Shown piece after piece: positions 27,341 to 33,985 of a DNA stretch of 64,000 nt; positions within the stretch are counted from its first letter, which is position 1; every line of letters begins with the position of its first letter. Location of the stretch: NCBI GenBank assembly GCA_006226375.1, contig SBHC01000083.1, positions 1 to 64,000 on the forward strand, written 5' to 3'. The notes under the pieces are model-generated. The model ran no database searches, was not told the origin of the DNA, and was given only the letters and a program-made list of their open reading frames with translations. The stretch comes from Deltaproteobacteria bacterium. GTDB taxonomy: Bacteria > Myxococcota_C > UBA6777. Position numbers and translations under genes: made by a program.

Positions 27341-28576
27341 TTGGCCCGAAATGGAGTGGCTGATTCGATTGAGTTTTTTGATGTTGTTGAGAATAAGGAC
27401 TTTAGAACGTTGAGCATTCGGACCACAGACTTTTGGTTGACGGTGACACGAGCGATGCTCGCAACGTTGGACCTCGACCAGCTCCTCTACATCCTGTTGT
27501 CAGGTAGCACTGCAGGAGACGGTTTGAATTTCAACCGAGCCTTCTTGTTTCTCGTGGACGATGATCGACGTTCGTTGAAAGGCCGCCTTGCGATCGGACC
27601 CATGTCCCAGGAAGAGGCCTACCGGATCTGGGAAGAGATGGAAGAGCGACGGTTTGACCTTCCCCAGCTAATGGCCCGGTATGCAACGTTTCGCGCGGAC
27701 CCTGATGCTTCGGAAATTAGTAAGATCGCAACGGGGATTTCGCTTCCTTTGCCTCTTCAAGGGTCTTCCAAATTTGAACATTTGATGCGACGGGCTCTGA
27801 GCCAGCAGTCCGTTCTCTCCAACAACACACCTGTCCCTCTCTTGGATACAGAGATTGCTCTGTACAACACGGCGATGGTGTCGTTGGTTCTGGAAGGCAA
27901 AACCATCGGTGTGCTTGTCGTTGACAACGCTTTCAATCGACGCATGATCAGCATGAACGAGCTGAACACGTTGACCACAGTTGCCAATCTTACAGCCATT
28001 GCCGTCGAGCGGGCGCAGCTTCACTCCAGAATCCGCCAACTGGCTGAGACCGACTCTCTTACTGGGATCCTCAATCGTCATGCTTTTGATCAACAGGCCG
28101 ATGAGTTGTTCCAGGCTTCTCTGGAAAAGGGCGAGCCTCTTTCCCTGATGATGGTCGATATCGACTTCTTCAAGCAATGCAACGATACCCATGGTCATTT
28201 GGTGGGCGATGAGATCCTGCGGTCACTTGGTCGTTTGCTACGAACGTTGTTTGACCGGAGCGCGCTGATTGCTCGCTTTGGAGGTGACGAGATGGTCTTG
28301 TTGCTGCCAGGAGCCGACGAGAAATCAGGTTGCTTAATGGCAGAGCGCCTGCGTGAACAATTCGGTCGGCTTCAGTTTGGTGGTGACCCATCAATCCAGA
28401 CCTCCCTGACCATCGGAGTTTGTGAACGAGCCGAACAGCACAAGGTGTTCACCGCCCTGTTGGCCGACGCAGATCAGGTGATGTATGAGGCCAAGGCGCA
28501 AGGGCGAAACTGTGTCCGCAGTCTTGGAAACCTGACTCCATCTTCACCAAGCCTCAATGTTGCGGCTGCTGGGTAA
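27341..28576 (+). CDS. GAF-GGDEF protein with GGDEM signature
   Basis: A 411-residue cytoplasmic signalling protein with a GAF-like sensor domain (about 25-220) and a GGDEF domain (about 230-395). The diguanylate-cyclase hallmarks DSLTGILNR, MMVDIDFFK and DADQVMYEAK are present. The active-site loop reads GGDEM (about residue 313) rather than GGDEF, and the usual upstream RxxD inhibitory site is not conserved (DRSA). The Asp and Glu needed for metal binding remain, so cyclic-di-GMP synthesis is still possible. The start is uncertain: TTG at 27341 opens the frame, while TTG at 27410 has an AAGGA site. Confidence 0.88.
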   Translation: MARNGVADSIEFFDVVENKDFRTLSIRTTDFWLTVTRAMLATLDLDQLLYILLSGSTAGDGLNFNRAFLFLVDDDRRSLKGRLAIGPMSQEEAYRIWEEMEERRFDLPQLMARYATFRADPDASEISKIATGISLPLPLQGSSKFEHLMRRALSQQSVLSNNTPVPLLDTEIALYNTAMVSLVLEGKTIGVLVVDNAFNRRMISMNELNTLTTVANLTAIAVERAQLHSRIRQLAETDSLTGILNRHAFDQQADELFQASLEKGEPLSLMMVDIDFFKQCNDTHGHLVGDEILRSLGRLLRTLFDRSALIARFGGDEMVLLLPGADEKSGCLMAERLREQFGRLQFGGDPSIQTSLTIGVCERAEQHKVFTALLADADQVMYEAKAQGRNCVRSLGNLTPSSPSLNVAAAG

Positions 28577-28603
28577 GAATCTTGAAAAGGGGAGTGCGAC
28601 TGG

Positions 28604-29719
28604 ATGTGGAATGAACTCCCTACCTGGGCCTGGATCTTGGGCATCGTTCTTGGCTCCGTCACTGTGTTGCTTGTTGTGGCGTTCTGGGGCATGCGTCGAG
28701 GTTTGCGACAGTATCCGCTGCGTTGTACACCCGATGAAGCGCATGTGATTGTGACGAAAGATGGTTGGTCGCTGCCCTTGTTTCGTTGGCGTCCGGCTGA
28801 AGATGTTCCTCAGAAAACAACGCCTGTGGTGCTGTGTCATGGTTTGGGGGTGAACCATCTCAATATGGATTTGGATGATGACTTGTCGTTAGCCCGTTAC
28901 CTTCGCGATCATGGCTGGGATTGTTGGGTAGCTTCGTTGCGTTCCGGTCATCATGAAGCGTTGGCTGCTCCCCAAGGTCAACATCGTCAGGACTTCGCCT
29001 TGGATCATCTTGTGGATGCGGATGTCCCGGCGATTTTGGAAAAGGTTAAGGAAGAAACAGGAGCAGAGGACGTTCATTGGGTCGGCCACAGCATGGGCGG
29101 TATGGTTGTGTTCTTGGGGGATCCGGCTGTGACATCGATCCGCTCGTTGGTGGCGGTGGCTTCGCCGTCTCGCCTCACACGAAAACAGTACCCCCATTAT
29201 GTGCTGCGGTTTGCGCTAAAGGGGCTGCGTAACGTTCCAACACGTTGGTTCACCCGGTTGTTTGCTCCCATGGCTCCTTGGCTAGGGTGGGCGTTTCGCC
29301 GGATGGTTCGAATGAAAGCGGTGGACCGTACCTTAATGCGGCGACTTTGCTACTACATGTTCGCGGATGTCTCGCCCCGGATGGTCCATCAACTGGCGAC
29401 CATCGTAAAGCATGAGTCCTTGTGCAACGAAGACGAACAACCCATCTACGAAGAGAGGCTGAGGTCTCATACCTTCCCGGCCTTCTTCATGGTGGGAGCT
29501 GCCGATGGTGTGGTCTCTCCTGACAACGCCAAGTACGCGTACACCCATTGGAGCGGTCGAAAACAATGGATGCTGCTGGAGGAAGAGTCGGGCTTTGAAT
29601 CGTACGGCCATGGCGATATCTTGGTGGGACGGTCTTCTCCTACGCAAGTGTTTCCGCTGATCCTTGAATGGCTAGAACACGAGTCCACAGATTTCACAGA
29701 CAAGGATCCTGCTTGCTGA
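28604..29719 (+). CDS. Membrane-anchored alpha/beta hydrolase (lipase-like)
   Basis: A 371-residue serine hydrolase. One N-terminal transmembrane helix (about 10-30) is followed by an alpha/beta-hydrolase fold. The oxyanion segment is VVLCHGLG, the nucleophile is GHSMGG, the late Asp is in GAADGVV and the His is in YGHGDI. The lid region is basic and hydrophobic, suggesting an ester or lipid substrate. A GGGGAG site lies 12 bases before the ATG. It starts 27 bases after the GGDEM gene and may be co-transcribed with it. It also lies just upstream of the peptide-modification locus. Confidence 0.88.
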   Translation: MWNELPTWAWILGIVLGSVTVLLVVAFWGMRRGLRQYPLRCTPDEAHVIVTKDGWSLPLFRWRPAEDVPQKTTPVVLCHGLGVNHLNMDLDDDLSLARYLRDHGWDCWVASLRSGHHEALAAPQGQHRQDFALDHLVDADVPAILEKVKEETGAEDVHWVGHSMGGMVVFLGDPAVTSIRSLVAVASPSRLTRKQYPHYVLRFALKGLRNVPTRWFTRLFAPMAPWLGWAFRRMVRMKAVDRTLMRRLCYYMFADVSPRMVHQLATIVKHESLCNEDEQPIYEERLRSHTFPAFFMVGAADGVVSPDNAKYAYTHWSGRKQWMLLEEESGFESYGHGDILVGRSSPTQVFPLILEWLEHESTDFTDKDPAC

Positions 29720-29727
29720 TCTGACTG

Positions 29728-29787
29728 TCTCTCCGATCGGAAAGTCTTCTCTCCGATTGGAAAATGTTCTCTCCGATTGGAAAGAAT
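29728..29787 (+). repeat. Three tandem 20-bp repeats upstream of the peptide gene
   Basis: Three head-to-tail copies begin at 29728, 29748 and 29768, each starting TCTCTCCGATYGGAAA and differing mainly in the last four bases. The period is exactly 20 bp, close to two helical turns, so a protein bound to each copy would sit on the same face. They lie just after the hydrolase stop and about 215 bases before the peptide precursor. Confidence 0.85.
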
Positions 29788-29935
29788 GAGGCCCTTTCTT
29801 GGTCAGGGAATGTTGCTGTGTTTGGGGTTAGGGGGCTGACTTGTCTTCGCTTTTGATGTGGGTGGGGTGGGTTGGTGCGCTCTTTGCTTTGAGGGAGGGA
29901 GGTTGAATTCCAAGGTTGCAGGTGAGGAGTGTGGT

Positions 29936-29972
29936 GTCCCACGTGTGTCCTGTGTTTCTTGGAGTCCCACGT
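29936..29972 (+). promoter_or_regulatory. Direct repeat GTCCCACGT, possible operator
   Basis: The nonamer GTCCCACGT occurs at 29936-29944 and again at 29964-29972, 28 bases apart start to start, shortly upstream of the AAGGAG site of the peptide gene. No clear -10/-35 pair is visible in the 285-base gap. Binding of a regulator is only a guess. Confidence 0.35.
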
Positions 29973-30004
29973 TTGATTCACCTCTTGTTGGTAAGGAGTA
30001 TCCC

Positions 30005-30208
30005 ATGAACTATCGTGACCAAATTATCGAATTGTGGACCGAAGACGCTGCTTTCCGTTCGAGCTTTCGTCAGAACCCTGTTCAGGCTTTGAGCAACGCT
30101 GGCATTGTATTGTCCAAAGAAGAACAAGCCGCACTGCAGGAGTTGGACTTTGGTGCGTCTGATATGGAACTGTCACAACGTATCAATCCTTTAGGCAAGA
30201 ACTGCTAA
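30005..30208 (+). CDS. NHLP-type RiPP precursor-like peptide ending in Cys
   Basis: A 67-residue peptide behind a strong AAGGAG site (29994-29999). Residues 1-47 resemble leaders of the NHLP clan (Franean1_4349/Os1348 type), with a W-x(2)-D-x(2)-F start, NPVQALSNAGI and LSKEEQAAL, which are helical leader features. After this comes a short hydrophilic segment (about 48-67) ending NPLGKNC. The single cysteine is the last residue. Downstream genes encode a methyltransferase, an isoprenoid-synthase-like enzyme and a PqqD/M50 protease, which fits a ribosomally made, modified peptide. An alternative is a LigA-like helical protein with no modification. The upstream frame extends to 29858 but has no comparable start signal. 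Confidence 0.72.
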   Translation: MNYRDQIIELWTEDAAFRSSFRQNPVQALSNAGIVLSKEEQAALQELDFGASDMELSQRINPLGKNC

Positions 30209-30265
30209 CACAGAGATTGTTGCTTGGTGCCGTTGGGGAAACATTTGCAGTGAAAGTGGAGGGTT

Positions 30266-31063
30266 ATGAGTTTTACCAACGTGGACCAGGCAGAATGCCA
30301 GTCGTACTTTGTTGAGTACCTGACGCAGGCCAACGCTTCTCCCTCCTTTCAAGCCTACAAACAACGTTCCTACCAATCTCTGGGTGACATCGTGGGGAAG
30401 CACGTGCTGGAGGTTGGTTGCGGTGTGGGTTACGACGTTTTCAATCTCGCGAGGATAGTTGGGCCAGAAGGCCATGTGACTGGTGTGGATCTGAGCGAGA
30501 CCCTGTTGTCGAAGGCGCGAGAACAGGCCGCGACGGGTTCGTTGCCGTGCTCCTTTGAACAGGCATCGATCGAGTCCCTGCCGTTTGAGGATCACACGTT
30601 TGATGCTTGCCGCATTGACCGTGTACTGATCCATGTTCCTGACCCTGCCCAAGCTTTGGAGGAGGTCCTTCGGGTGTTGCGGCCAGGGGGAGTGTTGGTT
30701 GTACTAGAAGGTGATTTTGACTCCTTAGCTATCGCTCATCCCGATCAAGAGTTGACCCAAACCATGACGTCTCTCTGGTCTTCTCTCTATCTGCACGGCC
30801 ACATCGGGAAGGAGCTTTCTTCGCTTGTTCAACGTGCTGGGTTTGCAGAGGTTGTGTCCGAAGAATACAAGCTTGAGTTTCTGAACCCTGATTTTGCGGA
30901 GTCGTTTTTGGGTTTTCGTGACGGGGTGCAAGCCGCCATCTCGACTGGCGCGGTTCATCCCTTGAAGGCTGCTTTGTGGTGGGCTGACATTCGGAAACTC
31001 AGTCGTGAAGGCCAGTTTGCAGCAGCGTTAACGGGTTATGGCGTTCGAGGGGTCAAGCAATGA
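30266..31063 (+). CDS. Class I SAM-dependent methyltransferase
   Basis: A 265-residue methyltransferase of the Methyltransf_11/UbiE-like type. The SAM-binding motif I is VLEVGCGVGYD (residues 47-57), motif II acidic residue is in VTGVDLS, and later motifs are SLPFEDHTFD and LRPGGVLVVLEGDF. The C-terminal third is helical and probably binds the substrate. The start has a GGAGGG site. It follows the precursor gene after 57 bases and its stop overlaps the start of the isoprenoid-synthase gene (ATGA). In this context it may methylate the peptide or the prenyl group, by inference. Metabolite methylation is an alternative. Confidence 0.88.
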   Translation: MSFTNVDQAECQSYFVEYLTQANASPSFQAYKQRSYQSLGDIVGKHVLEVGCGVGYDVFNLARIVGPEGHVTGVDLSETLLSKAREQAATGSLPCSFEQASIESLPFEDHTFDACRIDRVLIHVPDPAQALEEVLRVLRPGGVLVVLEGDFDSLAIAHPDQELTQTMTSLWSSLYLHGHIGKELSSLVQRAGFAEVVSEEYKLEFLNPDFAESFLGFRDGVQAAISTGAVHPLKAALWWADIRKLSREGQFAAALTGYGVRGVKQ

Positions 31064-32094
31064 CAACCGAGAGACAGCTTGCTTCCTGGCGAGAGAGCTT
31101 TTCGCAGACCTTGCGTGAGTCCTTGGTTTCGTTGTTGAGAGACCAGGCGGTTCATCCCAAACAAGAGGCTCTCTTGTTGCTGGCGATGCACGAGTTTGAT
31201 CGACGCGAAAGAGTCTCTCATCCGATTGCTATGGCTCATCAGCTCCCAGCGTTGGCGTATTTCGCGACAACAGGAGAGCTGCCACAAGCCGAAGCCAAGC
31301 ATCCAGCAACTGCGCTCTGCCGTGTATCTTCGTTGTTGGAGATGGGGATCGACATCCTTGATCATATCGCGGATCGGGAGTTGGGTCGTCATTGGGACAA
31401 GGTTCCCTTGGAGGCCGTCCAACTACTCGCTACTGGACTGATTGGAAGCATGACGCATCTGGCTGTTGCGGAGTTGGAGGCTCAACCGGAAATTCTGGCC
31501 CAACTGCACAAAGAGATTGCCAGGGGGCTGGTCCGAATTGGGGCAGGGCAACAGCTCGATTTCCAGGCGCAAACCACCTCAGACGCAACAGCGGCTCTCA
31601 AAAAAACAGGCGGGCGCTACGCTCTGTACACCCGGTTGGGGGCTCGTTTGGCCGGTGCCAACGACGAGACCTGCGAGCATTGGACCACCGTTGGAGTGAA
31701 CCTTGGTGCTGCGCGTCAGCTGCTCAGCGACTGCACCGATCTGTTCGCTGACGAAAGCCGCGATCTCGCTTCAGGGATTCGGACATGGCCCATCGCCTGG
31801 CTTTTGGAGAAGGTCGAGCGCAAAGGTTCAACCGAACAACGAGCTGCATTGGAAGGGATTCTTCAACAGGCTTCCCAAGGAGGCAAGGAGGCACAGCGTC
31901 GCCTTCAAGAGATATTCCAAGAACAAGGAGGCATGCGACGAGTCGCCTTGGAGATCGAGGTGTATTGCCAGCATGCGCTTCAAGGTCTCGCTGCTACCGA
32001 AGCCAAAGACACTGCCTCCTCCTGGCTCCGCTTCATTCTCACACAACCCTCGTTGGGTCGTGCCGACGGTCCTCATCGCCCAACCCCTCCATGA
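31060..32094 (+). CDS. ComQ/polyprenyl-synthetase-like class 1 isoprenoid enzyme
   Basis: A 344-residue all-helical protein matching the class 1 isoprenoid synthase fold. The first Asp-rich region is DILDHIADRE (D98, D101, D105; one Asp of the usual DDxxD replaced by His). Next come GQQLD (163-167) and KKTGGRYALY (K-T-G signature). The second Asp-rich region is SDCTDLF with a following RTWPIAW that corresponds to the GKxTxP motif. ComQ, which prenylates the ComX pheromone in Bacillus, belongs to the same enzyme group. Both ends overlap neighbouring genes by four bases. Its place behind a peptide precursor suggests peptide prenylation. Synthesis of a polyprenyl diphosphate is the plain alternative. 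The altered first motif makes activity less certain. Confidence 0.75.
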   Translation: MTTERQLASWRESFSQTLRESLVSLLRDQAVHPKQEALLLLAMHEFDRRERVSHPIAMAHQLPALAYFATTGELPQAEAKHPATALCRVSSLLEMGIDILDHIADRELGRHWDKVPLEAVQLLATGLIGSMTHLAVAELEAQPEILAQLHKEIARGLVRIGAGQQLDFQAQTTSDATAALKKTGGRYALYTRLGARLAGANDETCEHWTTVGVNLGAARQLLSDCTDLFADESRDLASGIRTWPIAWLLEKVERKGSTEQRAALEGILQQASQGGKEAQRRLQEIFQEQGGMRRVALEIEVYCQHALQGLAATEAKDTASSWLRFILTQPSLGRADGPHRPTPP

Positions 32095-33734
32095 GCGCTC
32101 CACACCAGCCCCTGTTGCCTGGCGACAGTCTCTCCTTTGAGAAACTCTTCGTGGATTCACTGTTGTTTCGGGGAATTCCTCAAAGCCAGCTTGCCTCCTG
32201 GGCGGCTGAACTTCCGGTTTGTTCCTTGGAAAGAGAAGAGGTGCTGTTCTCGGAAGGGGACGCTGCAGCTTCGATCTTCTTTGTTTTGTCCGGCGCTGTG
32301 TCTGTGTCAACCTCGGATGCTTCGGGACATCCTCTATCCTTGGCCCAACACAAACAGGGCGATTGGTTGGGGGAGGGAGCCTTGGTCAAACCAGCCATCC
32401 ACCACGCTACGGCTTCTGCCAAGGTCGTAAGCCAGGTTTTGGTTGTTCCTGTCGAGCGTTTGTTTGTGCTGCTTGTTACGCCAGAGAGTCGTCGGACGTT
32501 GTTGGAGGAGCTCCTCTTTCGGAGTCGCCCCAAACCTGTGGCTGATGTGCATGTCCAGGAAAACAAGGACGGCTCTGGTGAAACCGTCTTTATCTTGAGG
32601 CATCCAAAGACCAACGCGTACTTTCGTCTTTCTCGTGCGGGCTGGTTTTTGTGGAAGCAGATGAATGGTTTCACAACGCAGGACACATTGACCCGTACCT
32701 ACATGAGGGAGTTCAAGAGCCTACGGCCGGACTTCGTCTCTTCGTTGGTGATTCGTCTCACGGCAGCGGGCTTTTTGGAACCTGTCATTTTGTGTGGAGA
32801 GTTGGAGCAAGAGAGGGCCTCCGACTCCTTCTTTCAAGGGAAGCGGTCGCAAACGTTTCTGCAACGTCTTGCGAGCTGGCGTTGGACTTGGCGTAACGCG
32901 GACCCCTTGTTCCAGAGTTTGTATCGCAACGGAGGGCGGTGGTTGTGTCATCCCGTTTCTGTCGGGCTGATGTTGTTGGTGGGACTCTTGGGTCTTGTGG
33001 GGACTGGCGTCTTTTACTCTTCAATGGCTGGAAGCTTTCAATTGCACTCTGTGTTGTTGCTTTGGCTTGTGCCTATGATGCTCCTCGACACTCTCCTTCA
33101 CGAAGCGGCTCATGGCATCGCCACCCAACATGTGGGGTGCCGCGTGAACGGAGTTGGCGTTGGATGGTATTGGTTTATGCCGGTGGCCTTTGTGGACACC
33201 TCAGACGCCTGGCTTGCCTCTCGCCGGTCGCGTTTGTGGATCAGCGTGGCTGGGCCTCTGGTTAATTTGGGCTTGGGAGGGATCAGCGCGGGGGCTGCCA
33301 TCTTCGCTTCTGGATCCATCCAGGCTTTGTTGTGGCAGTTCTCTCTCAGTAACTTTCTCAGCGTTTTGCTCAACCTTAATCCTTTAATGAAGCTAGATGG
33401 TTACCTCATCCTGACCGATGTTTTGGATCGACCCAACTTACGAAGTCAGTCATTCGTGTGGATGCGGACCGAGTTTCCCAAGGTGTGGTGGAAACCCCAG
33501 GAGCTTTGGCGAAGGAGAGTCGAAGGTTTCTACGCTTTGGGGTCTTGTTTGTTTCTGGTGGCTCTTGTCGCGACCATTGTTGTGTTACACCGCCTTGTTT
33601 TTGTGCACGTTCTGACGCTCTTTGTCTCTCACTATATCGCTGAGGTTCTTGGTTGGGTTCTTGCCTGTGTGGTCGTTGTCTTTTCTGTTGTGGGGTTATG
33701 GACGGAGGTGTTTGAAGATGGCGCTCCTTCTTAG
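32091..33734 (+). CDS. cNMP-binding / PqqD-like / M50 metalloprotease fusion
   Basis: A 547-residue protein in three parts. Residues about 14-145 form a cyclic-nucleotide-binding (CRP-type) domain. Residues about 150-232 resemble PqqD, the RiPP recognition element (YFRLSRAGWFLWKQMNG). The rest is a polytopic M50 site-2-type protease with zinc motif HEAAH (337-341) and the second motif LNPLMKLDGY (429-438). Peptide-linked M50 proteins of this sort occur in RiPP loci and act on leader-bearing peptides at the membrane. The ATG overlaps the preceding stop (ATGA); the longer frame from 31785 is overlap. It probably recognises and cleaves or helps export the precursor at 30005. The cNMP domain may gate it. 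Confidence 0.85.
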   Translation: MSAPHQPLLPGDSLSFEKLFVDSLLFRGIPQSQLASWAAELPVCSLEREEVLFSEGDAAASIFFVLSGAVSVSTSDASGHPLSLAQHKQGDWLGEGALVKPAIHHATASAKVVSQVLVVPVERLFVLLVTPESRRTLLEELLFRSRPKPVADVHVQENKDGSGETVFILRHPKTNAYFRLSRAGWFLWKQMNGFTTQDTLTRTYMREFKSLRPDFVSSLVIRLTAAGFLEPVILCGELEQERASDSFFQGKRSQTFLQRLASWRWTWRNADPLFQSLYRNGGRWLCHPVSVGLMLLVGLLGLVGTGVFYSSMAGSFQLHSVLLLWLVPMMLLDTLLHEAAHGIATQHVGCRVNGVGVGWYWFMPVAFVDTSDAWLASRRSRLWISVAGPLVNLGLGGISAGAAIFASGSIQALLWQFSLSNFLSVLLNLNPLMKLDGYLILTDVLDRPNLRSQSFVWMRTEFPKVWWKPQELWRRRVEGFYALGSCLFLVALVATIVVLHRLVFVHVLTLFVSHYIAEVLGWVLACVVVVFSVVGLWTEVFEDGAPS

Positions 33735-33840
33735 CGGTGCAGCCGCATGTGTTTTTGTAGAACCGATCGGAATGGGCTGCGTTGGAATGAGACCAGAACT
33801 CATGGAGGATGGTCCGTTGTTGTACGTGGGAAGAGCTTGA
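33718..33840 (+). CDS. Possible 40-residue peptide, coupled to the M50 gene
   Basis: A short frame starts inside the last codons of the M50 gene with a good GGAGGTG site seven bases before the ATG. The product begins MALLLSGAAAC, is mildly hydrophobic, and contains two cysteines and an EPIGMGCVGM segment. I do not recognise it. The ribosome-binding site could also be chance, since GGAGGTG lies within the protease coding sequence. It may be a second small product of the peptide locus or nothing. Confidence 0.35.
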   Translation: MALLLSGAAACVFVEPIGMGCVGMRPELMEDGPLLYVGRA

Positions 33841-33985
33841 AAGGGACGGGTGGGTTCCTCCCAACCCAGCGAAAGATTGGATATACCAAGGCGAACAATG
33901 GTATACCCGAGCAGTTCCCCTGTTTCTTTGGTGTCCATGTGGAGTGTTCGGTTGAGCTTCAGGTCGTGATGAAACGAGTGGTTCT

